The notes beneath the pieces were generated by a model. It was given only the letters and a program-made list of their open reading frames with translations. It made no database searches and was not told the origin of the DNA. A stretch of 64,000 nt of DNA from Paenibacillus glycanilyticus. GTDB taxonomy: Bacteria > Bacillota > Bacilli > Paenibacillales > Paenibacillaceae. Positions 15,899 through 25,654 of this stretch are shown piece by piece. The position numbers and the translations under genes are program-made. The stretch is from the NCBI RefSeq assembly GCF_030161375.1, contig NZ_BSSQ01000003.1:1-64000 (forward strand), written 5' to 3'. The stretch's first letter is position 1. Every line of letters begins with the position of its first letter.

Positions 15899-18259
15899 CT
15901 ACTGAATGGCGTCTAGGAACACATAATAAGTCCGGCCCCGCTCGGCATGAAATACGCCATTCGCAAGTTCAATCGCTGTCCCTCCGTCATCCTCTATTCG
16001 GATGGATTGGTTATACCGGATTTGGCAATAGCCGCTGCTCGTTGCCCTTACATCCGCCCGCTTCAGCTCGCCGCCTGCCCATTCCATGCCGATTACAAAG
16101 CCACCTCTTGCCTTAAGTCCGCTAATTTGACCGTTTGCCCATTCAGCGGGCAAAGCCGGCAACAGTTCGATATAACCTAAGTGACTTTGCAGCAAAAGTT
16201 CGGCTATCCCGGCGCTGCCGCCAAAGTTGCCGTCGATCTGAAACGGCGGATGGGCATCGAGCAAATTCGGGTAAGTTGATCTTGCCAATAACGTTTGAAC
16301 GGCGCCATAGGCCTGTTCCCGATCTTTAAGACGGGCAAACAAATTAAGCAGCCAAGCACAACTCCAGCCGGTATGCCCTCCCCCGTGTGCCAACCTGCGC
16401 TGAAGAGACGTAACCGCCGCTGCTAGCCACTCCGGCGTATTTTCGTTAATCTCATTGCCCGGGTATACACCGTACAGATGCGACACATGGCGATGCCCCG
16501 GTTCGCTTTCCTCAAAATCCTCATACCATTCCTGCAGTTGACCATGGCGGCCAATCTTATAGGCGGGAAGCCGTTCCAGCGCCAACAGCAGTTCATTTCG
16601 GAACGCCGGCTCCTCGATCTCCAGCACCTGAATCGCTTCCAGGCAGTTTCTGAACAAATCGCGGATAATGGCAATATCCATCGTAGATCCATAAGACACG
16701 CTGCAGGCTTCGCCGTTTGCCGTTACGAACTTATTCTCCGGGGAGGTCGACGGATTCGTTACAAGATCGCCGTTTGGCCCTTCGATCAGCCAATCCAGGC
16801 AAAATAACGCTGCGCCTTTCATCAGCGGATAACCCTTCTCTTCCAGAAACGGCTTATCCAAGTTATACAGATAACTCTCCCACACCTGCCGGACTAGCCA
16901 AGCTCCGCCGAGCGGCCAGAACGCCCAGCTTGCGCTACCGCCGGTCGGAGTGGTCATTCGCCACAAATCTACGTTATGATGGGCGGTCCAGCCTCTGCTT
17001 CCGTAATGGATTTTTGCCGTGCGCGCGCCAACGGTACTCATCTCTTCCAGCATCGTAAAGAGCGGTTCATGGCATTCGCTCAAATTGCATACTTCAGCAG
17101 GCCAATAATTCATCTCCGTATTAATGTTAATCGTATAATCGCTATGCCATGGCGGAGAGACATGATGATTCCAGATTCCCTGCAGATTGGCGGGCTGGGT
17201 GCCCGGTCTTGAGCTTCCCATCAGAAGATAACGGCCATAATGGAAATAGAGCGCTTCCAATTGCGGGTCCCGTTTAGTTGCCTGATAGTTTGCCAATCTG
17301 CGGTCAGTCGGTTGTTCTTGTTCCTCCCCGTCTATTTGATCCGACAAGGAGAACGTAACGCGATCAAATAATAACCGGTGATCTTCCGAATGCCGCTCGC
17401 GCAAAGCTTCGAACCCTCGTGCCGCAGCAGCTTGAACACGAATGCCGCATCTAGCGGCGCATGCTTCTTCATTCGGGGATTGATCGTAACCGGCGAAACC
17501 CGTTTCGGCGGTCAAATAGATATGAAAGTACGTCGCATCTCGAACGAGAATAGACTCTCCGTCACACTTCACGCTGCCATCCGATTCGACCTGCACGCGA
17601 ATTTCAAAAGGCAACCCAAGTCCTTCTTCATATAACACGTCCATCGGATGATCTTTATGATAGTTGCCTGCCACATGGCTTGGAGCTTGTCCAATTAACC
17701 GCAGGCCATTCGCTTCCGCATGCTCCAATCGGTATTGAAGCAAGGAATCAACAACGATGTCTCGGTCCATGGTCCCGCCGGTTGCCTCATACCTAACAAC
17801 TACTAACTGATCAGGCGTGCTTGCGAAATATTGTCCGTTGACCGTAACCGCACCATCTTCATAACGTACCGCTGCAATCCCGTCATTTAAGTGGAGCTCT
17901 CTCCTGTAACCGGATATTGCTGACTCCGAATTATCGCGCCGGATAATTGACAAACCGCCAAGCGGCAAATACGGCTCTACATCCCGGCCTTGCATATTCG
18001 CTTCGATCAGACGCTCCGCTTCTTCGTATTTCCCGGAAAATATAAGCTGTCTAGCTTTCGCCAAATATCTCTGGGCTTCGTAATTGATCGGATCCCGCGG
18101 AAAACCTGCCCATAACGTATCTTCATTGAGCAAAATTTGATCCTCATCCGTGCCGGAGAACACCATGCCGCCAATTCGGCCGTTGCCGATCGGCAGCGCT
18201 TCTTCCCACTCCGCTGCGGGTTGATCATACCACAGCTTCCATTCCCGAGATGCTCCCAT
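15899..18259 (-). CDS. Glycoside hydrolase family 95 (alpha-L-fucosidase type)
   Basis: 786 residues without a signal peptide, hence cytoplasmic. The N-terminal domain starts LWYDQPAAEWEEALPIGNGRIGG and continues LNEDTLWAG, both hallmarks of GH95. The catalytic (alpha/alpha)6 barrel contains the N-x-N motif in TININTEMNYWPAE, the acid region TSPENKF and the QIDGNFGGSAGIAE motif with its aspartate, corresponding to the residues used by the inverting 1,2-alpha-L-fucosidase AfcA. Some GH95 members prefer alpha-L-galactose, so specificity is open. It lies downstream of the Lpl-type importer, separated by a terminator (18289-18311), and probably trims imported oligosaccharides. Confidence 0.93.
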   Translation of the reverse strand: MGASREWKLWYDQPAAEWEEALPIGNGRIGGMVFSGTDEDQILLNEDTLWAGFPRDPINYEAQRYLAKARQLIFSGKYEEAERLIEANMQGRDVEPYLPLGGLSIIRRDNSESAISGYRRELHLNDGIAAVRYEDGAVTVNGQYFASTPDQLVVVRYEATGGTMDRDIVVDSLLQYRLEHAEANGLRLIGQAPSHVAGNYHKDHPMDVLYEEGLGLPFEIRVQVESDGSVKCDGESILVRDATYFHIYLTAETGFAGYDQSPNEEACAARCGIRVQAAAARGFEALRERHSEDHRLLFDRVTFSLSDQIDGEEQEQPTDRRLANYQATKRDPQLEALYFHYGRYLLMGSSRPGTQPANLQGIWNHHVSPPWHSDYTININTEMNYWPAEVCNLSECHEPLFTMLEEMSTVGARTAKIHYGSRGWTAHHNVDLWRMTTPTGGSASWAFWPLGGAWLVRQVWESYLYNLDKPFLEEKGYPLMKGAALFCLDWLIEGPNGDLVTNPSTSPENKFVTANGEACSVSYGSTMDIAIIRDLFRNCLEAIQVLEIEEPAFRNELLLALERLPAYKIGRHGQLQEWYEDFEESEPGHRHVSHLYGVYPGNEINENTPEWLAAAVTSLQRRLAHGGGHTGWSCAWLLNLFARLKDREQAYGAVQTLLARSTYPNLLDAHPPFQIDGNFGGSAGIAELLLQSHLGYIELLPALPAEWANGQISGLKARGGFVIGMEWAGGELKRADVRATSSGYCQIRYNQSIRIEDDGGTAIELANGVFHAERGRTYYVFLDAIQ

Positions 18260-18288
18260 TCCTTACCCTCCGTCTCCTTAACGAGAAA

Positions 18289-18311
18289 AGAGCCCGCATA
18301 AATCGGGCTCT
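18289..18311 (-). terminator. Terminator after the binding-protein gene
   Basis: AGAGCCCG-cataaat-CGGGCTCT stem followed by a mixed TTTTCTC tail on the minus strand, between the lipoprotein gene (ends 18330) and GH95 (starts 18259). It is modest, so some read-through into GH95 is likely. Confidence 0.65.
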
Positions 18312-18329
18312 CTTATCCTTAATCGTTTA

Positions 18330-20060
18330 TTATTCGTTCCACAGTTTTACGCGGGCTTTAACCAGATCTTCGCGGATTTTTTCTGCTTTTTCAACATCGG
18401 CTTTCACAAGCTCTTGTTGGTAAGCATCCCAAATTTTATCGAAGTCTGCCGGCTTAGCCAAGATTGCTTCCGGAATACGTTTCCACGTAATGTCAGTCAG
18501 TTTCTTCTCGATGACTACAGCTTCGCTGTCGCCAGGGATCGGAATGTTCCAAGCTGCGCCCCAAGGCTTAACTTTGAACTCTTCTTCTTTAGGGAACAGG
18601 TCTTTCCAAGTTGTTGCGTTGTAAGCTTTAAGCACTTCTTTCTCTACATCGTTAAAGCCGGCCACGATTTGCTCAGGGAAGTTTGTTGTATAGTAGTTGC
18701 CGCTTGGATCTTTAACGCCGTCGCCGTAGTGGCCGCTAAGCAGGTTGTACAGACCAATACCCGTTTCTTTGGTGAAGTTAACGGCATCGTTGATTTTACG
18801 GTTGTTTACATCTTCAGGGATAACGCGTTTACCGTCAACCACGTTGTATTGTTTGCCCTCAATACCCCAGTTCATAAGCACTTGGCCTTCATCGGAAGCC
18901 AGGTAGTCAAGGAATTTGATTGTACGAACCGGATCCGGATTGTCTTTGGAGATCGCTACGCCGCTGCCAGCCATAAAGCCTGTTGGCCAGAACGATGCTT
19001 CTTTGATATCAGCGGACATTGTAACCGGATAGTGACCGTAACCTTGGTCGAATTTGCCTTCTGCTTTCAGCGCTTTCTCGCCGTCGCCATAATCCCAATC
19101 TTGGTCGATCAGACCAAGAACGCGGCCGGAAGCGATCTTCGCTTTGTATTGGTCATATTTTTGCACGAAGCTTTCTGGATCCAGCAAGCCTTCCGCGTTC
19201 ATATGGTTAAGCCATTTGAAGTAATCTTTCTCTTCCGGACGACGGAAGTGGTACGTTACTTTTTGCGTATCCACGTCGATATTGAACTCGCCGTCATCGG
19301 AACCGCCAGTAGCAAAGAATGCAGGGTTCGTTACCGAGATGTACATATGCCAGTCGTCCGCATTCAGCGTCAGGCCGATATTCGGGTTGCCGTTCTCGTC
19401 TTTCGGATGAAGAGCGAGATAGTCTTTAATCGCTTTCTCGTAATCCGCAACTGTCTTAATTTGCGGGTAACCCAGCTCTTTAACTACGCGGTGCTGCAGC
19501 TCGAAACCGCCGCCAGCGTTGAAGTATTGCTGTCCGATCCCGTTGTAGGAAGGAATAACATAGATCGCATGGTCATCGTCGCTGTAACGAAGACGGCTCA
19601 TGTTGCCTTCAAACAATTTTTTAAGATGAGGAGCGTATTTATCAATGAGATCAGTCAGATCAAGTACAGCGCCGGCATCAACGAATTTCGCGATGCTTTG
19701 TTTCGCGCTGATCAGGTCGGGATACTCGCCGCTTGCCGCGATCAGGGACGATTTTTGAACGGCATCGCCAACTGCGAATTCAGCATCAAGCGTAATACCC
19801 GTTTTCTCCGTAAGCGTCTTACCGATTTCGTCTTGCATGTTCGCCCAGTTCGGGGATGGATCTTCGCTGTAGTAAGACAATGTGAGCGGCGAAGTATCTT
19901 CAGGAGCTGCCGACTCCGTGTTAGTCGCATTGTTGCCTGCGTTTGCGCTTGGGCTGTTTGCTTCATTGTTGCCGTCGTTGTTGCTGCCGCATCCAGCCAG
20001 CATGCCTGCAACCAAAGTAGTAGACAATGCGAGGCTTGACCACTTGCTGATTTGATTCAT
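18330..20060 (-). CDS. Extracellular solute-binding lipoprotein, LipO/YtcQ type
   Basis: 576 residues with a lipoprotein signal (MNQISKWSSLALSTTLVAGMLAGC, Cys at 24) and an Asn-rich linker. The mature protein is the long form of solute-binding protein that accompanies LplB and LplC permeases in Paenibacillus (TLSYYSEDPSPNW, KFLDYLASDEGQVLMNWGIEGKQYNV). It captures an oligosaccharide outside the cell for the two permeases encoded upstream. In this operon the order is permease, permease, binding protein. A 541-residue open frame on the other strand is a codon-bias shadow. Confidence 0.92.
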   Translation of the reverse strand: MNQISKWSSLALSTTLVAGMLAGCGSNNDGNNEANSPSANAGNNATNTESAAPEDTSPLTLSYYSEDPSPNWANMQDEIGKTLTEKTGITLDAEFAVGDAVQKSSLIAASGEYPDLISAKQSIAKFVDAGAVLDLTDLIDKYAPHLKKLFEGNMSRLRYSDDDHAIYVIPSYNGIGQQYFNAGGGFELQHRVVKELGYPQIKTVADYEKAIKDYLALHPKDENGNPNIGLTLNADDWHMYISVTNPAFFATGGSDDGEFNIDVDTQKVTYHFRRPEEKDYFKWLNHMNAEGLLDPESFVQKYDQYKAKIASGRVLGLIDQDWDYGDGEKALKAEGKFDQGYGHYPVTMSADIKEASFWPTGFMAGSGVAISKDNPDPVRTIKFLDYLASDEGQVLMNWGIEGKQYNVVDGKRVIPEDVNNRKINDAVNFTKETGIGLYNLLSGHYGDGVKDPSGNYYTTNFPEQIVAGFNDVEKEVLKAYNATTWKDLFPKEEEFKVKPWGAAWNIPIPGDSEAVVIEKKLTDITWKRIPEAILAKPADFDKIWDAYQQELVKADVEKAEKIREDLVKARVKLWNE

Positions 20061-20138
20061 GTAATAACCCTCCTATATATTTATGAAAGCCATATTGTAT
20101 TAACGGGTTTCCCCAGGAATACCACTTCTAAACTTCGC

Positions 20139-21047
20139 TTACCCTTTAACCGCACCTAATGTCATGCCTTTCACGAAGTAACGCTGCAAGAAAGGATAAA
20201 CGAGCAGGATCGGTACGGTTACGACGATGGTTATCGCCATCTTGACCGACTCAGGCGAAACGGTAGACATCATTTGCGTCATGTTCGAGTTGTGAATGTC
20301 CACATTGTTGCCTGATGTTGTACTTTGCAATACTTTCATCAGCTCGTATTGCAGCGTCGTTAACGCCTCGGCCGAGCCGTTGTACAAATAAGTGTCGAAC
20401 CAGGAATTCCACTGCCCGACGGCAAGGAACAAAGCGATGGTTGCAAGCGCCGGCTTCGACATCGGAAGAATAAGGCGCCAGTAGATCGTGAAATCATTTG
20501 CGCCGTCCAGCTTGGCTGATTCTTGCAGCGCATAGGGGATGCCATCCATAAAGGAGCGGATAACGAATACGTTAAAGGCGCTTACGAGCCCCGGCAAAAT
20601 GTAAACCCAAAACGTTCCCATCATGTGCAGGTCGCGGATCAGGAAGTAGACCGGAATCAAGCCGCCCGATACGTACATCGTCAAGGCCAGGAAGACCGAG
20701 ACGAATTTGCGTCCCTGGAAGTCTGGCCTGCTGAGCGTAAACGCCAGCATCGAAGCGCTGATCAGACCAAGCACGGTACCGGCTACCGTACGGAATACCG
20801 AGATCTTGAAGCCGGTAATCAAGCCGCTGAAGGAAAAAATGACTTTATAGTTCTCCAAAGTTAAATCTCGCGGGAAAATCGTGATCCCGCCTCTAACGCT
20901 GTCTACCGAATCGTTGAATGAAAGAGCAAGCACGTTCAGAAACGGATACAGAGTAACAATCATAACGAAGATGACAAACACGTATACGACTACACTTAGA
21001 AACCGGTCTGACAGAGGCGCGTTGCCCAGCAGTCTTTTTGATGTCAT
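20139..21047 (-). CDS. Carbohydrate ABC transporter permease (LplC type)
   Basis: 302 residues, six membrane segments. The start MTSKRLLGNAPLSDRF follows GGAGGAGTG. The EAA loop YALQESAKLDGANDFTIYWRLILPM and the ending VKGMTLGAVKG are typical of LplC/YtcP permeases. It forms the inner-membrane channel with the LplB-type protein 15 bp upstream and works with the lipoprotein 78 bp downstream. The ATPase is not encoded here. Confidence 0.93.
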   Translation of the reverse strand: MTSKRLLGNAPLSDRFLSVVVYVFVIFVMIVTLYPFLNVLALSFNDSVDSVRGGITIFPRDLTLENYKVIFSFSGLITGFKISVFRTVAGTVLGLISASMLAFTLSRPDFQGRKFVSVFLALTMYVSGGLIPVYFLIRDLHMMGTFWVYILPGLVSAFNVFVIRSFMDGIPYALQESAKLDGANDFTIYWRLILPMSKPALATIALFLAVGQWNSWFDTYLYNGSAEALTTLQYELMKVLQSTTSGNNVDIHNSNMTQMMSTVSPESVKMAITIVVTVPILLVYPFLQRYFVKGMTLGAVKG

Positions 21048-21062
21048 GGCTCACACTCCTCC

Positions 21063-22034
21063 TTACATGATGCTTTCTTTCGTAATTTTCTTGAAGATTC
21101 CATTGGCCGCGAAGAGCAAGATAATACTTACTACCGAGTTGAAAATGTTAACCGCCGTACCAAACGAGTAACGGCTCATCTGCAAACCGTACTCCAGCGA
21201 GTACAAGTCAAGGACTTGCGAATAATCCCTAACGAGATTGTTGCCGAGCAAGAATTGCTTCTCGAAGCCGATCTGGATCAAGTGGCCGATCGACATAATA
21301 AGCAGAATAATAATCGTTGAACGAATACCCGGCAGCGTAATGTGCCAGATTTGGCGGATGCGGTTCGCGCCGTCAACCTTGGCCGCTTCGTACATTTCTT
21401 GGCTGATGCCCGCAATGGCGGCGAGATAGATAATCGTATTCCAACCCATCTCTTTCCACACGTCGGAGACGGTGACTATGCCCCAGAAGTAATGCGGTTT
21501 TGCCAAGAACTGAATCGGCTGATCGATCAAGCCCAGCCACATCAGAACCTCGTTGATTGTACCGTGGTCCGTCGACAGCATCTTGGACACGATGCCTGCT
21601 ACAACGACCCAGGATACAAAGTGAGGCAAATACGAAATCGTTTGAGCCACTCGTTTGAAGGCCATGTTTTTCACTTCGTTCAGCAGGACCGCGAATACGA
21701 TCGGCACTGCAAAACCTGCGATAATGCCCATGAAGCTCATGGCAAGCGTATTCCTCATAACGAGGTAGAACGTATCGTCTTGGAATAAAATTTTAAATTG
21801 GTCAAAGCCAACCCAGTCCTGCTCCCAGAACGATTTGGCCGGTTTGAATTTCTGGAAAGCCATTGTCCAGCCCCATAACGGGTAGTAGCTGAATACGAAC
21901 ACCCAAATGATGAAGGGCAACGACATCATATATAAGTATCTGTTGCGGAGTGCTGTTCTCCAAAAACTTCTCTCTCTCTTTTTCCCCAGCGTCTGCTGCT
22001 GAACGCCTGCTGAGCTTGTTGTGACCGCTTTCAT
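21063..22034 (-). CDS. Sugar ABC transporter permease (LplB type)
   Basis: 323 residues starting at the ATG at 22034 (MKAVTTSSAGV), which is placed behind CAGGAGGGA; the ATG at 22058 precedes that site. Six membrane segments, with the opening FIIWVFVFSYYPLWGWTMAFQ motif and EAA loop QEMYEAAKVDGANRIRQIWHITLPG diagnostic for LplB/YtcP-type CUT1 permeases. First gene of the transporter operon: a terminator (22150-22189) separates it from the regulator gene and a cre site (22127-22140) lies just upstream, so it should be repressed by CcpA on preferred sugars. Confidence 0.93.
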   Translation of the reverse strand: MKAVTTSSAGVQQQTLGKKRERSFWRTALRNRYLYMMSLPFIIWVFVFSYYPLWGWTMAFQKFKPAKSFWEQDWVGFDQFKILFQDDTFYLVMRNTLAMSFMGIIAGFAVPIVFAVLLNEVKNMAFKRVAQTISYLPHFVSWVVVAGIVSKMLSTDHGTINEVLMWLGLIDQPIQFLAKPHYFWGIVTVSDVWKEMGWNTIIYLAAIAGISQEMYEAAKVDGANRIRQIWHITLPGIRSTIIILLIMSIGHLIQIGFEKQFLLGNNLVRDYSQVLDLYSLEYGLQMSRYSFGTAVNIFNSVVSIILLFAANGIFKKITKESIM

Positions 22035-22126
22035 CGGAATCCCTCCTGCCTTATGCATTTATGATAACGGATACATGGCAGATATCGGTACCCAAAGGAT
22101 TTGGCATAAAATCATATAAAAATTAG

Positions 22127-22140
22127 TGTAAGCGGATTCA
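22127..22140 (+). promoter_or_regulatory. Catabolite-responsive element (cre) upstream of lplB-type gene
   Basis: TGTAAGCGGATTCA fits the relaxed CcpA consensus TGNAANCGNWNNCA at every fixed position. It lies 93 bp upstream of the permease start, between the terminator of the regulator gene and the transporter operon. Confidence 0.65.
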
Positions 22141-22149
22141 CCACAAAAA

Positions 22150-22189
22150 AACGCATGATTTTCTCCGGCTTGAGAGAAAACCACGCGTT
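22150..22189 (-). terminator. Terminator of the response-regulator gene
   Basis: AACGCGTGGTTTTCTC / GAGAAAATCATGCGTT stem with two mismatches and a run of seven T residues on the minus strand, directly after the stop at 22194. Confidence 0.8.
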
Positions 22190-22193
22190 CTTC

Positions 22194-23705
22194 CTACGAT
22201 TCTTTCTTCCGATAAACGGACGGCGAAGAACCTACATACTTGCGGAATTTGCTATGGAAATAGTCGACGTTTGCGTACCCGACCATCTCCGCAACCTGAT
22301 ATACTTTCAGTCCTTGCTCAAGTAATATTTTCGCTTGTTCCATCCGTACTTTATCCAGATACGTGTTGAAGTTTTCTCCTGTAACCTGCTTAAACAGCTT
22401 GCCGAGATACGCGCTGTTATAGTTAAACAGTTCGGCGAGCGTCTCCATTTTCAGGTTCTCTTTATAATTGCGATGAATGAGGTCGATCATGCGGTTAATC
22501 TGCGTGTCCGCGGAAGAATGGTCAAGAGAATCGGCGATCTCCATCGTTATGGCTGCTGTACGGTTAATTAAAGCGCAATACCTGTACTCGCGGAACAATT
22601 CCGGAATCCGTATCCGGTATTCCCGCACCGGAAACTCTGGGCGTTTGGCGGCAAGCTTATCGAGAACGGCAGACAGCAGCTCGACAAACGTTGCCTTCAT
22701 CTCAGCCTCTCCCGATCCCGAAGTTCTCAGTGCTACCGCATATTCTTCAATCAATTGCCGGATGGCGTCGCGGTTCACAATCTCAAGCGCAAGATACAAC
22801 TTCTCTGCGACCCCCAGCACATCAGGTCTTGTTGCATCATCGTTGACGGCGGTTGCATGATCTTCCGCGATAATCTTGCCGCCTTCAAGGAAGAAGCGGT
22901 TTCTCATCCGGTCCAGCGCCTTCTGATACATTGCGGGAAGAAGAGTAAATTCTCGCGCGTTATCGCCTGTGACGACGGTGAATTCGGGCGACATCTCTTC
23001 GCAGGCATCGGTAATCATGGCATAGACATCACGGTTGAATGCCTCATTGGCAAGGCTTTTGTTCAGCAAAACGAGCAAATAAGGCTCCATTATAAGGGCG
23101 AGTCCAACTCCGGATTGCTCCAGAAGCTCGGATAATCTGCGTTTCATATGAACATGTCCGGCTGTAGCCTCTTCGCTGTGCTCATGCGTCTTGATCAGCA
23201 GCAGCTCGTATTCCTTCCAGTTCAAAGGAGCCGCGGGCAATCCGGATGTATGGCCAGTAAGGAACCGTTTGATATCCTCTTCCACGTTTCCCTGGCGCTC
23301 ATTTTGCCGCATGCGGCGGTCCTCATACTCTTGGTCCAATTCCTTCTTCAAGGATCTCAAATAGTCCATAAGTTCGTCTTCGTCTACGGGCTTCAACAAA
23401 TAACCGTCGATTCGCTGGACGATCGCCTGCTTCGCATATTCAAAATCCGCGTATCCGCTCAGAATGAGGACATGCATGTTGCCCCCTTTTTCACGAATGG
23501 TCTTGATCAGCTCCAGTCCGTTCATCTCCGGCATCCGGATATCCACAATGATGAGATCAAGCTCATACTGCTCGCATTTCAGCAAGGCATCTTTGCCGTT
23601 AGCTGCCGTATCTACAACCTCATAACCAAGGCTCTCCCATTCCAGCAAGGTGCGAAGACCTTCCCGGATCATCGGTTCGTCGTCTACCAGCAATACTTTA
23701 TACAT
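22194..23705 (-). CDS. Response regulator, REC + AraC-type HTH (YesN-like)
   Basis: 503 residues from the ATG at 23705 (MYKVLLVDDEPMIREG). The open frame extends further but would add residues unlike any REC domain. REC domain 1-120 with D55 (LIIVDIRMP); a long linker region (about 150-390) with YSIRK-free mixed alpha/beta sequence as in YesN-type regulators; two C-terminal AraC HTHs (METLAELFNYNSAYLGKLFKQ, VYQVAEMVGYANVDYFHSKFRK). The start overlaps the kinase stop by 8 bp (ATGTATAA), giving translational coupling. It is the predicted activator of the LplB/LplC importer and possibly of the flanking glycosidase genes. Confidence 0.93.
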   Translation of the reverse strand: MYKVLLVDDEPMIREGLRTLLEWESLGYEVVDTAANGKDALLKCEQYELDLIIVDIRMPEMNGLELIKTIREKGGNMHVLILSGYADFEYAKQAIVQRIDGYLLKPVDEDELMDYLRSLKKELDQEYEDRRMRQNERQGNVEEDIKRFLTGHTSGLPAAPLNWKEYELLLIKTHEHSEEATAGHVHMKRRLSELLEQSGVGLALIMEPYLLVLLNKSLANEAFNRDVYAMITDACEEMSPEFTVVTGDNAREFTLLPAMYQKALDRMRNRFFLEGGKIIAEDHATAVNDDATRPDVLGVAEKLYLALEIVNRDAIRQLIEEYAVALRTSGSGEAEMKATFVELLSAVLDKLAAKRPEFPVREYRIRIPELFREYRYCALINRTAAITMEIADSLDHSSADTQINRMIDLIHRNYKENLKMETLAELFNYNSAYLGKLFKQVTGENFNTYLDKVRMEQAKILLEQGLKVYQVAEMVGYANVDYFHSKFRKYVGSSPSVYRKKES

Positions 23706-25485
23706 ACAAATCCTCCCCAAACGGTAAGGTAAAGCTGACCTTTGTCCCTTGTCCCAGCTCGCTCTCGTATTGAAGTCCATGTTCTTGTCCGTAGGTCAGT
23801 TGCAAGCGCAAATGAACATTACGCAATCCAATCCGGTTATTGTCCGCATCTTCCGTTTCATTCAGGTGCTGGGTCAACTGCTTGATTTTCTCGCTGGACA
23901 TTCCTGCCCCGTTATCAATAACGTCAATCCGGACATAATCGCCTTCTCTTGCCGCGCGGACCGTTACGATGCCGCCTTCCATCTTGTTCTCGAGACCGTG
24001 AATAACGGCATTCTCTACAAGCGGCTGAATGATAAGCGGAGGAATAGATACTTTCTCTACAAGCGGATCAACTTGAAGCTCATAAGCCAAGCGATCCTCA
24101 TACCGGAATTTCTGAATATCCAGATAACAGCGTACAATATCCATCTCATCCGACAGATGCGTCATCCGCTGCGTGACTTCTATGCTTCGCCTCATCAGTT
24201 TGCCAAGGAGACGCACCACCTGCGAAATTTCCTTTTCCCCTTTCAAATGGGCTTTCATCCGAATCGATTCAAGCGCGTTAAACAGGAAGTGAGGATTAAT
24301 CTGGCTGGCCATCATCTTCAGCTTGATTTCGTTCTGCTTGGATTCGAGCAGGCTTTTCATTTTATTAGTTTCCTGTACTTCCTCCACTAGCCCGTTAATG
24401 CTGGACACCATGGAATTAAATTGCCTGGACAATTGCCCGATCTCATCCTTGCCGTCAATCTCCATCACGATATCCAGCTTGCCGGTGGCAACCTTCGTAA
24501 TATGTTTACTAAGCCGAAGCAGCCGCTTCGTAATAATGGTCGATACCCCAATAATCAGTAAGATGGCTATTACAAGACTAATCGAAATAACGGTTAAGGC
24601 GAGCGATTTAATGCGGTTCGCGTCTGCCACGATGGTATCTACCGAAAATACGGATATAATGCGAAGCGTATTTCCGCTTGCTTCCGGCACCAAAGGCTCG
24701 ATCAGTACCCTGGAAGCGACTCCGTCGATATCCGCGGCATACATTCCGCTCTTCTCCTGCACAATGCCGGGCTCGAACTCGATGTCAGCTAATGTTTTGC
24801 CGGTTCTTCCCATGCGGTTCGCCGCCACGATCCGGTTATTGTCATCCACGATCATCGTCTCGAACGTTTCCTGGTTTAAGATACTGTTCAGCATCGTCAT
24901 ATCTAGCGTAATGACAAGAACGCCGCTCGTATTATTGCTGGAAAAGCTAATTTCCCGTACCAGAGACAAATAATTGCGCTTGTCCCGTTCGTCCTCGATA
25001 TAATACCAGTTCACTCCGCTGCCGGGGATCAAAGCTTTCTTATACCATACCGTATCCTTAATCGACTGGTCCGGCTGGATGAAATCCCAGTTGTTCAGCA
25101 TCGTTGGATTCTCCATATAAAACCGGATGTTCGCTATTTCATCATGCTGCTGACGGATCTCATTGAAATCGGTATATTCCCGGTACGCTTTGACGACCTC
25201 GTAAGTCGATTCGTATTTCCGGTTCGTCACGGCTTCGAGCCGGCTGTTCTCCAAACGGTAAGCGCTGTCGTAAGCCACATTCATCAGTTCGGTTGTTCTC
25301 GCCTTGACGCGCTGTACGTTCGTATGCGTCTGCTCCATCGCGTTATCCAGTGCCATATTGCGCAGCTCGTTTGTCAGAAACACGCCAACAATGAGAATCG
25401 GTATGATCAAGACTACGATACAGGATAGGATGAGCTTTGTTCTCAGCTTCACATTATTAAGCAGGTGTGAGAACATATGAAACAT
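23698..25485 (-). CDS. Sensor histidine kinase (YesM-like)
   Basis: 595 residues. Membrane segment at about 16-36, an extracellular dCACHE-like region to about 290, a second membrane segment near 295-315, a HAMP domain (KRLLRLSKHITKVATGKLDIVMEI) and the His_kinase block ASQINPHFLFNALESIRMKA with the phospho-His near 399. The ATPase N box is QPLVENAVIHGLE and the G1 box DVIDNGAGMS. It partners the overlapping regulator gene. A cre site (25520-25533) lies in the divergent promoter region shared with GH3. Confidence 0.93.
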   Translation of the reverse strand: MFHMFSHLLNNVKLRTKLILSCIVVLIIPILIVGVFLTNELRNMALDNAMEQTHTNVQRVKARTTELMNVAYDSAYRLENSRLEAVTNRKYESTYEVVKAYREYTDFNEIRQQHDEIANIRFYMENPTMLNNWDFIQPDQSIKDTVWYKKALIPGSGVNWYYIEDERDKRNYLSLVREISFSSNNTSGVLVITLDMTMLNSILNQETFETMIVDDNNRIVAANRMGRTGKTLADIEFEPGIVQEKSGMYAADIDGVASRVLIEPLVPEASGNTLRIISVFSVDTIVADANRIKSLALTVISISLVIAILLIIGVSTIITKRLLRLSKHITKVATGKLDIVMEIDGKDEIGQLSRQFNSMVSSINGLVEEVQETNKMKSLLESKQNEIKLKMMASQINPHFLFNALESIRMKAHLKGEKEISQVVRLLGKLMRRSIEVTQRMTHLSDEMDIVRCYLDIQKFRYEDRLAYELQVDPLVEKVSIPPLIIQPLVENAVIHGLENKMEGGIVTVRAAREGDYVRIDVIDNGAGMSSEKIKQLTQHLNETEDADNNRIGLRNVHLRLQLTYGQEHGLQYESELGQGTKVSFTLPFGEDLYV

Positions 25486-25519
25486 CTTGCAAGCCCCCTG
25501 TCACCTTCACATGAAAATT

Positions 25520-25533
25520 TGATTGCGTTTACA
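25520..25533. promoter_or_regulatory. Catabolite-responsive element between kinase gene and GH3
   Basis: On the minus strand TGTAAACGCAATCA matches the CcpA consensus TGNAANCGNWNNCA completely. It sits in the 169-bp divergent region, 35 bp from the kinase start and about 120 bp from the GH3 start, so it could repress both directions. Confidence 0.7.
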
Positions 25534-25654
25534 TTCTAGGGGTTCTACCGCTAATTGTACAGGGATTTTATCTCCAATTTGTCGGGTATGAACGATTGCG
25601 CCGGCATGTTAGAATTTTTGAAACCCCTTACAATTAAAGGAGCTGACTTTCGTC

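Noticed and set aside
18414..20039. 541-residue plus-strand open frame
   Set aside because: Lies entirely opposite the sugar-binding lipoprotein gene, which has signal peptide and family motifs; the frame is open only because of codon bias.
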